Source: Pseudochryseolinea flava (lineage in GTDB: Bacteria > Bacteroidota > Bacteroidia > Cytophagales > Cyclobacteriaceae). From it: a stretch of 64,000 nt of DNA. Under the pieces are notes generated by a model. It was given only the letters and a program-made list of their open reading frames with translations. It was not told the DNA's origin and made no database searches. Below, in pieces: positions 44,206 through 53,283 of this stretch. Within the stretch, counting starts at the first letter, position 1; each line of letters begins with the position of its first letter. A program made the position numbers and the translations under genes. The stretch covers positions 310,001 through 374,000 of the forward strand of contig NZ_QMFY01000003.1 of assembly GCF_003286915.1 (NCBI RefSeq), in the 5' to 3' direction.

Positions 44206-45180
44206 TCAATTATTTCTATCGATTGTGAACTGCACCAATTGCTCCAACGATTTTCGGTAACTCGATTCTGGAAATTGATGCAAAAGCTTGATCGCTTCTT
44301 GGTGATATTTAGTCATTATCGACTTCGCATATTCAATCCCTCCTGAGCGCTTCACAAAGTCGATCACTTCTTTTACCTTCTTTGGTTTCTCGCTCTCGTT
44401 TTTAACGATGCTAATGATACGACGTTTCTCTAGCCATCCTGCTTTCGACAAAGCATAGATCAACGGCAAAGTCATCTTCTTTTCTTTGATATCAATGCCC
44501 AACGGTTTGCCTATTTCTTCTTCTCCGTAGTCGAAAAGATCGTCCTTAATTTGAAAGGCCATACCAATCTTCTCACCAAAGTCCTTCATGATCGCCACAG
44601 TCTCCTCACTTGCACCGCTGCTGCTCGCGCCTACTGCACAGCATGATGAAATCAACGACGCAGTCTTCTGGCGGATGATCTCATAATAAACATCCTCTGT
44701 GATATCAAGTCGTCGTGATTTTTCGAATTGCAGCAACTCCCCTTCGCTCATTTCACGAACAGCATCGCTTACGATACTGAGCAAGTTGAAATCTTTATTT
44801 TGAATGGAAAGTAGTAACCCGCGCGATAATAGAAAATCGCCGACAAGAACGGCTACTTTGTTCTTCCACAGCGCATTGACGGAAAAGAAACCGCGTCTAT
44901 AATTCGCTTCATCCACCACGTCGTCGTGAACGAGTGTCGCAGTATGGAGTAACTCAATGAGCGACGCCCCACGAAAAGTCGATTCCGTTATACCACCACT
45001 TGTTCCTGCACTTAGGAAGACAAACATTGGACGCATTTGCTTTCCCTTGCGCTTAACAATGTAATGCATGATTTTATCGAGCAACAAAACACGCGTTTTC
45101 ATCGCCGCACGAAACTTCACTTCAAAGTCGTGCATCTCCACAGCAATCGGAGCCTTTATATCGTCCAGTCGTAAAGACAT
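44206..45180 (-). CDS. polyprenyl diphosphate synthase (trans-isoprenyl)
   Basis: Condenses isopentenyl diphosphate onto an allylic diphosphate, giving the long isoprenoid chain for menaquinone or related lipids. 324 aa from ATG 45180; a longer frame start (45318) is rejected as it runs into the divergent gene. Aspartate motifs: first DDVVD (about residue 84, in LVHDDVVDEANYRRG) and second DDLFDYGEE (about 214); also GKQMRPMFVFLSAG and GDFLLSRG. Chain length cannot be told reliably. Alone in its strand between divergent MscS and convergent 155-aa gene. Confidence 0.94.
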   Translation of the reverse strand: MSLRLDDIKAPIAVEMHDFEVKFRAAMKTRVLLLDKIMHYIVKRKGKQMRPMFVFLSAGTSGGITESTFRGASLIELLHTATLVHDDVVDEANYRRGFFSVNALWKNKVAVLVGDFLLSRGLLLSIQNKDFNLLSIVSDAVREMSEGELLQFEKSRRLDITEDVYYEIIRQKTASLISSCCAVGASSSGASEETVAIMKDFGEKIGMAFQIKDDLFDYGEEEIGKPLGIDIKEKKMTLPLIYALSKAGWLEKRRIISIVKNESEKPKKVKEVIDFVKRSGGIEYAKSIMTKYHQEAIKLLHQFPESSYRKSLEQLVQFTIDRNN

Positions 45181-45355
45181 GAACCGCAAGTATACACATT
45201 TCGTCGGAAATACAGTGGAATCGATTTTCGGCCAACTTTGATTTTGTTTTCTCAAAAGTTCATCCAGGTTCAACGCATTGAGGATGAACCCACAAGTGTG
45301 CGATTTAATACAGCCCACTATTGATTATTGCGCGCACACTCCCGTATTTAGGCGC

Positions 45356-46216
45356 ATGAATTATATGGGCACATTCTGGAACGACTTATTATTTGCTGTT
45401 ATCGTGATGAGTATCGGCGTGGTCATCGCCCGCATCCTCCGCATCGTGATCGGCAGGCTCGTAACCGGCGCCTCAACAAAACTGAAAGTCGACCCAACGA
45501 AATATAACTTCCTGAAAAATGCGGTAGAATTTATCATCTACGTCATCGCACTGATCGTTATCTTTAATTCGATTCCCAAACTCCGCGCCTATGGCACCGC
45601 GCTTTTTGCCGGCGCCGGTGTCTTGGCTGCCATTGTCGGTTTCGCCTCCCAATCGGCATTCTCGAATATTGTGAGCGGAGTGTTCATTGTGATCTTCCGG
45701 CCATTTAGCGTGGGAGACCGCGTGCAAGTAGGCCAACTTTATACCGGAGACGTAGAAGACATCACGCTTCGGCATACCGTCATCAAAGATTTCGAGAACA
45801 GACGAATAGTCATCCCCAATGCTGTGATCAATAATGAGACGATCATCAACTCTTCGCTCTCTCACGAAAAGATCTGCACCTTCCTTGAGATCGGTGTCTC
45901 CTTCGACGCCGACGTCGACAAGGCCATGTCCATTATGCAAGAAGAAGCGCTAAACCATCCGTTCTGTCAAGACAATAGAACGTTCGAAGAAACAGCAGAA
46001 GGCAAACCAAAAGTGGTGGTAAGAATGCTAGGACTGACCGAGACCGCAGTAAGACTTCGCGCTTCAATTTGGGCGACCAATCCTTCTGACGCGTTTGAAA
46101 TGCGCTGTGATCTTTTCAAATCTATAAAAGCTCGTTTTGATGCTGAAGGTATCTCTTTGGCATTTCCACAACGCGTCGTCTATCTTCGCGAAAGTACAAC
46201 CGACAAAAAATCGTAA
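45356..46216 (+). CDS. MscS-family mechanosensitive ion channel
   Basis: Opens under membrane tension and releases ions during hypo-osmotic shock. 286 aa from ATG 45356 (ATG 45365 also possible). TM1 (about 7-27), TM2 (about 55-75, IIYVIALIVIFNSIP), and pore helix TM3 (about 78-110) of the usual form ALFAGAGVLAAIVGFASQSAFSNIVSG (read in blocks), followed by the beta domain FSVGDRVQVGQLYTGDVEDITLRHTVIKDFENRRIVIPNA and a C-terminal alpha/beta domain. It is followed 2 bp later by corA; both respond to osmotic or ionic state. Confidence 0.92.
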   Translation: MNYMGTFWNDLLFAVIVMSIGVVIARILRIVIGRLVTGASTKLKVDPTKYNFLKNAVEFIIYVIALIVIFNSIPKLRAYGTALFAGAGVLAAIVGFASQSAFSNIVSGVFIVIFRPFSVGDRVQVGQLYTGDVEDITLRHTVIKDFENRRIVIPNAVINNETIINSSLSHEKICTFLEIGVSFDADVDKAMSIMQEEALNHPFCQDNRTFEETAEGKPKVVVRMLGLTETAVRLRASIWATNPSDAFEMRCDLFKSIKARFDAEGISLAFPQRVVYLRESTTDKKS

Positions 46217-46218
46217 TC

Positions 46219-47232
46219 ATGACATCCACAGCTTCAGAACCCATCGGACATGCGAAGCCCATTATCCTGGAGCTGATCACCTATAACCGAGAATACTACG
46301 AAAAGCACGACACGCTGTCTGTGGAAGAACTTCTGCTTCATAAGAAAGCAAATCAAGTAAACTGGGTAAACCTCGATGGCCTGGAGAACCAGGATATCAT
46401 TGAAAAATTACAAAGTCATTTTTGCCTTCACCCGCTCCTTATCGACGACGTACTGAGTGATCAGCGCCCGAAGGTTGAAGAGTTTGACGAATACCTTTTC
46501 CTCACCTTAAAAATGCTTCACCGGCTCGACTCGCATAAGATCGAGTACGAGCAAATCAGCTTCGTGTTGGGAAAAGATTTTCTACTAACCTTTCAAGAAA
46601 AAGAAGGCGATTTATTCGATGGTTTTCGCGAACGCATTCGCTTGGATCAAGGTAGAGTTCGAAAAAAGAAAGCTGACTATCTCATGTATCGCCTCGTCGA
46701 TATTATTGTTGAAAACTACTACAATGTATTAGACAAGATTGGTGAAATCATGGACGACATCGAAGAGACTGTTTATGAAAACCCAACCAACAAGACATTC
46801 AATAGAATTCAATCTTTAAAGAAAGAGCTTATCTATTTACGCAAAGCGCTATTCCCGTTGCGCGACGCTCTTGGTAAAATTGTAAAGGGGGAATACGATT
46901 TTATTCACGACGAAAATATTCGTTTCTACTCGGATGTTTACGACCATGTAGTACACATCATTGATTCGCTAGATACCTACAAAGATCTCACAACCGGATT
47001 GCTGGATATCCATATCAACGCGATGAACACACGCATGAACGAGGTGATGAAAGTTTTGGCTGTGATCTCGACGATCTTTATGCCGTTAACTTTTATTGTG
47101 GGCGTCTATGGAATGAACTTCGATTACATGCCTGAGCTGCATTGGCGCTACGGCTACTATGAAGTATGGGGAATCATGGGTATCGTGGTGGTAGCGATGT
47201 TAATATTCTTCAAATACAAGAAGTGGTTTTGA
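46219..47232 (+). CDS. corA: magnesium/cobalt transporter CorA
   Basis: Divalent cation channel (Mg2+, also Co2+ or Ni2+), pentameric inner-membrane protein. The large N-terminal cytoplasmic funnel (about 1-275) has QRPKVEEFDEYLFLTLKML and a long helix with KELIYLRKALFPLRDALGKIVKG. The two C-terminal helices follow, with the selectivity signature YGMNF (VGVYGMNFDYMPELHW) between them, and a positively charged end KYKKWF. Length 337 aa is normal. It starts 2 bp after the MscS-type gene stop, so the two are one transcript. Confidence 0.95.
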   Translation: MTSTASEPIGHAKPIILELITYNREYYEKHDTLSVEELLLHKKANQVNWVNLDGLENQDIIEKLQSHFCLHPLLIDDVLSDQRPKVEEFDEYLFLTLKMLHRLDSHKIEYEQISFVLGKDFLLTFQEKEGDLFDGFRERIRLDQGRVRKKKADYLMYRLVDIIVENYYNVLDKIGEIMDDIEETVYENPTNKTFNRIQSLKKELIYLRKALFPLRDALGKIVKGEYDFIHDENIRFYSDVYDHVVHIIDSLDTYKDLTTGLLDIHINAMNTRMNEVMKVLAVISTIFMPLTFIVGVYGMNFDYMPELHWRYGYYEVWGIMGIVVVAMLIFFKYKKWF

Positions 47233-47233
47233 T

Positions 47234-47446
47234 AAGCTTAAAGCAGAAAGCGGAAAGCTTAAAGCTTTTAGGAGTCAGGAGTAAGAATTAAGGAGCAAGT
47301 AGTGCCGCGTACTGCCTTCAATACTAGCCCTGAAGGGGCGACGTCAAAATAGAGTAGATCAAGCCAGGAAGCCGCCCATAAAAAAAGCCCCTGACTGGTC
47401 AGGAGCTTTTCAAAAATAGCTTTAAGCTTTCTGCTTTACGCTTTGC
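47234..47446. repeat. inverted AGCTTAAAGC-type intergenic repeat pair
   Basis: The left arm (47234-47268; AAGCTTAAAGCAGAAAGC, then CGGAAAGCTTAAAGCTTT) and the right arm (47418-47446, AGCTTTAAGCTTTCTGC then TTTACGCTTTGC) are approximate reverse complements. The repeated unit is AGC(A/T)(G/T)AAAGC. The right arm runs into the last codons and stop of the coiled-coil lipoprotein. Short in-between tandem words (GGAGTCAGGAGTAAG) also occur. It has no coding look. Confidence 0.65.
47379..47410 (-). terminator. intrinsic terminator of the coiled-coil lipoprotein gene
   Basis: Stem of about 9 bp (arms 47387-47395 and 47398-47406, one G-T pair, short loop) followed on the minus strand by seven T (47380-47386). 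It lies about 40 bp past the stop codon at 47446. Confidence 0.75.
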
Positions 47447-48207
47447 TAGATTCTTTTTTCAAGCTCAGTGATTTTATCCTGTGCTTCGTTTTTACCAAGA
47501 GAAAGTGCTTTCTTGTAGAGTTCGATTGCTTCTTTCAATGTTTCTTTCTTTTTCTTCGGTGCAAGCTTTGTGCGGTTAGCAGCTTCTTCAACCGCTTGTG
47601 CACGTGCGAAGTAAGCATCTGCTTCCGTCATTTTGCTTTGAATCATCAACTCCTGAACACGAGCTTCGATAAGCGCAAGTTCTTGCTGTTTTGCTTCAAT
47701 CTGAGCTTGCTTGTCGGCGAGGTCAGCTTCTTGAAGTTTTGTAGTCGTGATGAGGTTTTCGTTTTGGCTCTTCAATGTTTCTACAGCAGACTCAAGGCTA
47801 GCAATCTCTTGTGTTTTTTGCAGAAGATCGTTCTTCAAATTTTTGATTTGCTTAGCATAAGCGCTGTTAGAAGACTTCGAAGACGAAAGATTCTTTTCAA
47901 GCTCTTCGATTTTATGCTGAGTATCTTTTACGTAGCTGTTGATATCTTTCATTCTCGCTTCGTAGTCGGCAACGGTTGTTCCTTCAACCATATCCACGCG
48001 AAGAAGTTTGCGGCTTTGATCGATTGAATCCATAAGCACACCAACTTCGGTGAGTGTCTGGGCCATTTTCTGACTGGTTTCGAGTTCCACTTTCAGGGAG
48101 TCAACCTGCGTCTGCAATTTTTCCTTTTCCTTGGTATCGCAGCTGGCAAACATCGCAGCAGCCAATGGCAGGACAAAAACAAGCTTTCTGGTCATAAACA
48201 GTTTCAT
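47446..48207 (-). CDS. coiled-coil lipoprotein, unknown function
   Basis: 253 aa from ATG 48207 (a second ATG lies 12 bp downstream). Lipoprotein signal with Cys at about residue 23 (LAAAMFASCDTKEKEK). Almost the whole mature part is coiled coil: LQTQVDSLKVELETSQ, IEELEKNLSSSKSSNS, IASLESAVETLKSQNENL and QAQIEAKQQELALIEARVQEL, with a charged, Lys-rich end. It has no catalytic features. Likely an envelope tether or scaffold; a specific family is not recognised. Its own transcript ends at the hairpin 47379-47410. Confidence 0.85.
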   Translation of the reverse strand: MKLFMTRKLVFVLPLAAAMFASCDTKEKEKLQTQVDSLKVELETSQKMAQTLTEVGVLMDSIDQSRKLLRVDMVEGTTVADYEARMKDINSYVKDTQHKIEELEKNLSSSKSSNSAYAKQIKNLKNDLLQKTQEIASLESAVETLKSQNENLITTTKLQEADLADKQAQIEAKQQELALIEARVQELMIQSKMTEADAYFARAQAVEEAANRTKLAPKKKKETLKEAIELYKKALSLGKNEAQDKITELEKRI

Positions 48208-48362
48208 TTTAAAGGGTTAGTTCGCAAAAGTAATGTGGATTTTGATGCATACCGGTTAAGCGCCTTTAAAATATTTTTCGCTACGCCAGGAAGTCGAAAA
48301 TCACGCCGGTCGGACAGGGCGAACATTATTCCGTTTTCTTTTCTGGATTAAAGGAACGGGTT

Positions 48363-48370
48363 TAACTTTG
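48363..48370 (+). promoter_or_regulatory. Bacteroidota-type -7 promoter element before ndh
   Basis: TAACTTTG fits the Bacteroidota TAnnTTTG -7 consensus exactly, 29 bp before the ndh ATG at 48399. A -33 TTG at normal spacing is not obvious. It probably starts the ndh-kup transcript. Confidence 0.5.
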
Positions 48371-48398
48371 CCATGTTTAATGGTTTCCGAAGCATTTG

Positions 48399-49697
48399 AT
48401 GTCACAACTGGTTAACACGCGTATTGCTGATTTGGGGAAACCCCGCGTCATCATTATCGGTGGAGGATTTGGAGGGATTGAGGTCGCTAAAAAACTCAAA
48501 GGTTTTAAAGCGCAGACTGTGCTTTTCGACAAATTTAACCACCACTGCTTTCAACCGCTGCTCTATCAAGTTGCCACTTCTGGCCTAGAATCAAGTTCCA
48601 TTGTCTTCCCTTTTCGTAAACGCTTCAGCGCGCAGAAAGACTTCTACTTTCGCCTTGCCGAAGTAACCCATATCAATCCTGCAGAAAGATCGATCGAAAC
48701 TTCCATCGGCAGCGTTACTTACGATTACCTCGTGATCGCCAACGGCGCCGCGACAAACTTTTATGGTATGAAGGATGTCGAAGAACATTCGATGCCCATG
48801 AAAACCATCATCGATTCTATAAAGCTAAGAAATACCATCATCAGAAATTTTGAGACCGCATTATTGACCGACGATGCTGAGCTCCGAAATAGTTTGATGG
48901 ATTTCGTCATTGTTGGCGGTGGACCTACCGGTGTTGAACTTGCCGGAGCACTGAGCGAACTCAAAAACCATGTGTTCCCAAAGGATTATCCCGAGCTTGA
49001 GCTCAGTCAGATGGATATTCATTTGGTTGAAGCGACCCCGCGCCTTCTCAATGGTATGTCCGACAAGGCTGGCAATACAGCGCTTCAATATTTGCAAAAC
49101 ATGGGCGTAAAAGTGCACCTTAACTGCGCCGTGAAATCATACGATGGATATGCCGTGGTCTTTAATACAGGTGAGAAACTGATTACGCGCACATTGATAT
49201 GGGCCGCCGGTGTGAAAGGACAACCTGTTGCTGGACTTTCTGCTGAATCATTTGGCCGCGCGCAACGCATTAAAGTAGATGAGTTCAATCGTGTAAAAGG
49301 ATATGAGAATATTTTTGCGATTGGAGACGCCGCCATTATGGAAGGTGATACAGGATTTCCAAGTGGACATCCGCAGATGGCGCAGCCTGCCATTCAACAG
49401 GGCAAGCTTGTCGCTGAGAATATCAAAAGGTTGATCTCTAAAAAAGAGATGAAAGCTTTTCGCTATAAAGATTTGGGCTCGATGGCAACGGTTGGAAGAA
49501 ACCGCGCCGTGGCTGACCTCAAAGCATTAAAATTGAAAGGCTTCATTGCCTGGCTGATCTGGATGTTTATACACCTGGTTTCCATTATCGGATTTAAGAA
49601 TAAATTCTTTGTTCTGATAAGCTGGTTTATGAGTTATTTCTCTTACGACAAAAGTAATCGGTTACTGATCGCCCGTCCGAAAGACGGCGTGCAATAA
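48399..49697 (+). CDS. ndh: type II NADH:quinone oxidoreductase (NDH-2)
   Basis: Single-subunit, non-proton-pumping NADH dehydrogenase feeding electrons into quinone. 432 aa from ATG 48399 (preferred to a TTG just before). FAD-binding GGGFGG (residues 22-27) in the N-terminal Rossmann fold, NADH-binding GGGPTGVELAGAL (about 170-182), IWAAGVKGQPV and FAIGDAA (second flavin contact), with the quinone-binding QPAIQQGKLVAENIK. The C-terminal amphipathic/hydrophobic stretch (FIAWLIWMFIHLVSIIGF) fits membrane attachment. It is followed 2 bp later by kup. Confidence 0.93.
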   Translation: MSQLVNTRIADLGKPRVIIIGGGFGGIEVAKKLKGFKAQTVLFDKFNHHCFQPLLYQVATSGLESSSIVFPFRKRFSAQKDFYFRLAEVTHINPAERSIETSIGSVTYDYLVIANGAATNFYGMKDVEEHSMPMKTIIDSIKLRNTIIRNFETALLTDDAELRNSLMDFVIVGGGPTGVELAGALSELKNHVFPKDYPELELSQMDIHLVEATPRLLNGMSDKAGNTALQYLQNMGVKVHLNCAVKSYDGYAVVFNTGEKLITRTLIWAAGVKGQPVAGLSAESFGRAQRIKVDEFNRVKGYENIFAIGDAAIMEGDTGFPSGHPQMAQPAIQQGKLVAENIKRLISKKEMKAFRYKDLGSMATVGRNRAVADLKALKLKGFIAWLIWMFIHLVSIIGFKNKFFVLISWFMSYFSYDKSNRLLIARPKDGVQ

Positions 49698-49699
49698 AT

Positions 49700-51664
49700 A
49701 TGGGCTCATCTGTTGACAAACACCTTACCCCACTTTCGGCCGCAGGTGTACTGATCTCTCTAGGGATCATTTATGGCGATATCGGAACTTCTCCGATATA
49801 CACGTTTCGTTTCATCATTGGGCATGAACCCATTTCTGAAGAACTTGTACTGGGCGGACTATCATGCGTCTTCTGGACGCTGACGCTCATCACCACCATC
49901 AAATACATTTACCTCGCACTCAACGCCGATAACAAAGGCGAAGGTGGAATATTTGCGCTCTACGCTTTGGTGCGTCGATACAAAGCAACGTGGGTAATTT
50001 TCCCTGCCATTATCGGCTGCGCAACGTTGATCTCCGATGGTTTCATCACACCAGCCATCAGTGTGACTTCTGCTATCGAAGGTTTACGTGCACTCGATCC
50101 TACCATCTCGCAAGACACGATCATCTACATCGTGATCGTTATTCTCATTATACTTTTCCTCTTTCAACAATTTGGAAGCGGCGTCGTCGGACGCGCTTTT
50201 GGCCCCATCATGTTGGTGTGGTTTTGTTTTATCGCCGTAATAGGTTTCTCTCACTTGGTGCATAAACCGGAAGTTCTAAAAGCACTAAATCCTTATTACG
50301 CGATTCATTTGCTCACGCTTTACCCTGGAGGATTCTGGATTTTAGGCGCTGTTTTCCTTTGTACCACCGGAGCAGAAGCTATGTATTCGGATCTTGGTCA
50401 CGTTGGAAAAGGAAACATTCGCGCCGGCTGGGGATTTGTAAAAGTAGCCTTGCTCTTGAGTTACTTTGGACAAGGCGCATGGCTTCTGGAACATATGGGC
50501 CAGCGATTAGACGAACAAACTATTCCGTTCTTCCAAATCATCCCTGAGGAGTTCCTCATCTTCGGGATCATACTCGCGACCATGGCAACTATTATTGCCA
50601 GTCAAGCATTGATCTCAGGAACGTTCACGCTCGTTAATGAAGCGATGAAATTAAAACTCTGGCCTGCAACACGCGTACGCTATCCGAGTACTGTAAAAGG
50701 ACAGATCTATATTCCTGCGATCAATTGGATACTACTCTTCGGATGCATCCTTGTTGTGTTGATTTTTAGAGAAGTAAAGGGTATGGAAGGTGCTTACGGG
50801 CTCGCCATCACATTCGACATGTTGATGACAACTTCGCTCCTTGTATTTTACTTCTCTGTCTCAAGAAAATCTACTTATCGTGCCATCCTTTTGGCCATTG
50901 TATTCTTCGCGATCGAAGGTGCGTTCCTCATATCCAACCTCAGCAAGTTTGCTCACGGTGGATGGTTTACTTTCGTGATGGCCTCGATATTCTTCCTCAT
51001 GATGTTCACCCTTGTTCGCGCGCGACGTCTGCGTGATCGTCACACCGAGTTCGTCGACTTGAAACATTATGTTGGAATGATTCAGGATTTACAAGCCGAC
51101 ACTGCCGTAACAAAGGAAGCCACAAACCTGGTTTATTTGGCAATGGCCGATAGCAAGCGATACATCGACTCGAATATCATCTATTCAATTTTCAAGAAAA
51201 GACCTAAACGCGCTGACGTCTACTGGTTCCTGCACGTCGATACCGTAGATAGTCCATTCACCAGCAAGTACCTGGTCGACACGATCATTCCAAGAAAATG
51301 TTTCTTCATCCGGATTAAGCTCGGTTTCAAAACAAACCACCGTGTAAACTTGATCTTCAATAAGATCATCCACGAAATGGCCGATGCTGGTGAGATCGAT
51401 TTAACAAGCCCGTATCCGTCGTTGCACAAGTATAGTATGATGGCTGACTTCAAATTTGTTATCCTCCATTCGTGGGCTTCATCCGACAGCGAGATCACAA
51501 CATTGGATCGACTTGTTATTCAAGGTTACCGACTCTTGAAAGAATACAGTTTGTCGACAGAAGAATTATACGGAATTGAAGCCGCTAATTTGGAGGTTGA
51601 AAAAGTACCGATACAAGTAGGCCCACAAGCAAGAGTGAAAATAAAACGCGAACGAGAAGACTGA
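49700..51664 (+). CDS. kup: KUP family potassium transporter
   Basis: Proton-coupled K+ uptake protein, 654 aa, 12 predicted membrane helices in the first about 430 residues and a soluble C-terminal domain (about 440-654). Signatures: LGIIYGDIGTSPIYTF (about 20-35), KGEGGIFALYAL (78-89), DGFITPAISVTSAIEGL, GAEAMYSDLGHVGK and FAHGGWF. It starts 2 bp after the ndh stop and so shares its transcript; NDH-2 activity and K+ uptake both affect membrane potential and pH. A spacer with repeats follows. Confidence 0.95.
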   Translation: MGSSVDKHLTPLSAAGVLISLGIIYGDIGTSPIYTFRFIIGHEPISEELVLGGLSCVFWTLTLITTIKYIYLALNADNKGEGGIFALYALVRRYKATWVIFPAIIGCATLISDGFITPAISVTSAIEGLRALDPTISQDTIIYIVIVILIILFLFQQFGSGVVGRAFGPIMLVWFCFIAVIGFSHLVHKPEVLKALNPYYAIHLLTLYPGGFWILGAVFLCTTGAEAMYSDLGHVGKGNIRAGWGFVKVALLLSYFGQGAWLLEHMGQRLDEQTIPFFQIIPEEFLIFGIILATMATIIASQALISGTFTLVNEAMKLKLWPATRVRYPSTVKGQIYIPAINWILLFGCILVVLIFREVKGMEGAYGLAITFDMLMTTSLLVFYFSVSRKSTYRAILLAIVFFAIEGAFLISNLSKFAHGGWFTFVMASIFFLMMFTLVRARRLRDRHTEFVDLKHYVGMIQDLQADTAVTKEATNLVYLAMADSKRYIDSNIIYSIFKKRPKRADVYWFLHVDTVDSPFTSKYLVDTIIPRKCFFIRIKLGFKTNHRVNLIFNKIIHEMADAGEIDLTSPYPSLHKYSMMADFKFVILHSWASSDSEITTLDRLVIQGYRLLKEYSLSTEELYGIEAANLEVEKVPIQVGPQARVKIKRERED

Positions 51665-51669
51665 GAATA

Positions 51670-51723
51670 GTTATCGGTTATTGGTTATCCGTTAACTGTT
51701 ATCGGTTATCGGTTGTCCGTTAA
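51670..51723. repeat. degenerate tandem repeat, GTTATCGGTTA unit
   Basis: GTTATCGGTTA, TTGGTTATCC, GTTAACTGTTATCGG and TTATCGGTTGTCCG follow one another. Related words (GTTATCGGTTAACTG) recur at 52038-52052, joining the third array. The unit length is about 7-11 bp. Confidence 0.7.
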
Positions 51724-51797
51724 TCCTATTTTGTTAAGTTCCATCTCCTCAATTAAGATCGGCAATTAGTATCCTCCATCGTTTTTCTAATTCTCTT

Positions 51798-51877
51798 GCC
51801 ACGAAGACTCGAAGACTCAAAGTTCCACAAAGCAGTATTTCCATTAGCGAACCTTCGTGTCTTTGAGACTTTGTGGC
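51798..51877. repeat. imperfect inverted repeat CCACGAAGACTC.../...TTTGTGGC
   Basis: Left arm 51798-51822 (GCCACGAAGACTCGAAGACTC and following) pairs with right arm 51853-51877 (CTTCGTGTCTTTGAGACT and following), imperfectly over about 25 bp. The words resemble the CACGAAG/CTTTGTGGC-type repeats that occur between genes in many Bacteroidota and other genomes. Confidence 0.65.
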
Positions 51878-52030
51878 GTAGTGATTAACGAATGATTAAA
51901 AATCGCTGTTCCAATCTTTGGCATAATTGCCTTTCTTTCTGAATCGTGGCTGACCTGCTAACAGATATTTACTAAGTAGGAAGCCGTCAGATGCCACTTC
52001 GCCCGTCTTTTTTAAACTTGACAAAGTAGG

Positions 52031-52100
52031 ATTAACTGTTATCGGTTAACTGTGAACTGTGAACTGCCAACCGTGAACTGTCAACGGTGAACTGTGAACG
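52031..52100. repeat. tandem repeat, GTGAACTGT unit
   Basis: GTTAACTGTGAACTGTGAACTGCC, CCGTGAACTGTCAACGG and TGAACTGTGAAC show six or more copies of the GAACTGT/GAACTG word, with one inverted copy (GGTTAAC, CCAACC). It ends 8 bp before the DUF695 stop. Confidence 0.7.
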
Positions 52101-52107
52101 AACAGCG

Positions 52108-53208
52108 CTAAGCACGAACACCGAAGCGATCAAAGCTTCTCCAGTATTTATCTTTGTAAATCACGTAGTCGATGTTGAGTCGATCAGCGAATTGTTTTGC
52201 TATTTCCGACACTACTTTTGAAGATCTCTTGAAGTCTTTGCAAGCGAAGTAAACTTCGCGAACACCATCCGCGGTTTGCCTACCGATATTCAAATATCCA
52301 TCGGCATCACGAAGTTGATCATTCACTTGGTCTTCAAACGCGTTCATATTTTCGTACGTCTCGGTATTGGGCATTCCATTATTTCCAGCGTCGCCGTAAT
52401 TAATTTCTACTCTCAAAATCCAAGGATGAGAACACTTACTATCCCAACGAAGTAGGTCTGTGTTCATGGTGGCAATCAATGGACGATCATTATCGAGGGT
52501 AGCTTCGAAAGCAGTATATTGATCGTTCTCACTGCTGTGCCTAACATCATTATACTTCTCAATGAATTCCTTTTCTCGCCACAACAGATAATCTTTCAGT
52601 TTCTTCATCGGAATTAGCTCAACCTGATCATCATCGGGTGTACCCGACACGTTGAGATAGTCGACAAACGTAGCAAATTTTAATTCACCCAAATAATTAT
52701 CTAGAAAAATATAGACTCCATTCGTAACCTGATCGCGATTACGCTCATTAAAATCTGTTGACACTACTGTAATCTCAATTTCGTCAGGATACTCCGGATG
52801 TAATACAGGATAAAAACTCAAATTATCTTCAGCAAAACGAAGGCCGTGCATATCGATTGAGAAGCCATCGAATTCCATCGGAGGCTTGTGTGCAGCGAAT
52901 TTCCATCCCGGAATAACCGGCGCCGATTCTACCAATTCTTCTATGAAGACAAAATTTTTGATCTTTCCATCTGCTGTGAAAATCAATTCTGCAGTATGGT
53001 CGTTCATCATACCGGTCAAATAGAAAAAACCTTCTCTGAGCGATGAAAGTTTTGGCGACAACTTCTTAAAAAAATCCGCTTCTATATTCTTGTGTGTTTT
53101 AATCACATTATGAAAGGCCTTTTCATTTTCCTGAAACCAATTCCAGAAATCATAATAGGATTCAACTGTGGTTTCCTTTTTTCCAAGCATGTTCTTTAAA
53201 AAACTCAT
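52108..53208 (-). CDS. DUF695 domain-containing protein
   Basis: 366-aa cytoplasmic protein without signal or membrane parts. The C-terminal half fits DUF695: HPWILRVEINYGDAGNNGMPNTETYENMNAFED (in blocks) and the end with IDYVIYKDKYWRSFDRFG. The N-terminal half (about 1-215) has a Trp/Phe-rich helical start (SYYDFWNWFQENEKAF) and a beta-rich middle that also occurs in proteins of this type. Its function is unknown. It is the first gene (by position, last by reading) of a long minus-strand run of small lineage-specific genes. Confidence 0.82.
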   Translation of the reverse strand: MSFLKNMLGKKETTVESYYDFWNWFQENEKAFHNVIKTHKNIEADFFKKLSPKLSSLREGFFYLTGMMNDHTAELIFTADGKIKNFVFIEELVESAPVIPGWKFAAHKPPMEFDGFSIDMHGLRFAEDNLSFYPVLHPEYPDEIEITVVSTDFNERNRDQVTNGVYIFLDNYLGELKFATFVDYLNVSGTPDDDQVELIPMKKLKDYLLWREKEFIEKYNDVRHSSENDQYTAFEATLDNDRPLIATMNTDLLRWDSKCSHPWILRVEINYGDAGNNGMPNTETYENMNAFEDQVNDQLRDADGYLNIGRQTADGVREVYFACKDFKRSSKVVSEIAKQFADRLNIDYVIYKDKYWRSFDRFGVRA

Positions 53209-53283
53209 GACAACGTAAAGTTATGCTCCAAGATATTGATCATTTCAAATTTGGCAAAGCCCAAATAGAAAATAGCTTGCCAG

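Larger units (their letters stand above)
51665..52107. other. repeat-rich intergenic spacer
   Basis: 443 bp with no protein-like frame. It contains three kinds of repeat, listed separately: GGTTATC-type tandem words (51670-51723), a 25-bp imperfect inverted repeat (51798-51877) and GTGAACTGT-type tandem words (52031-52100). Confidence 0.8.

Noticed and set aside
47443-48027. 194-aa plus-strand frame, Phe/Cys/Leu-rich, opposite the coiled-coil lipoprotein
   Set aside because: Typical product of reading a Glu/Lys-rich coiled coil backwards.
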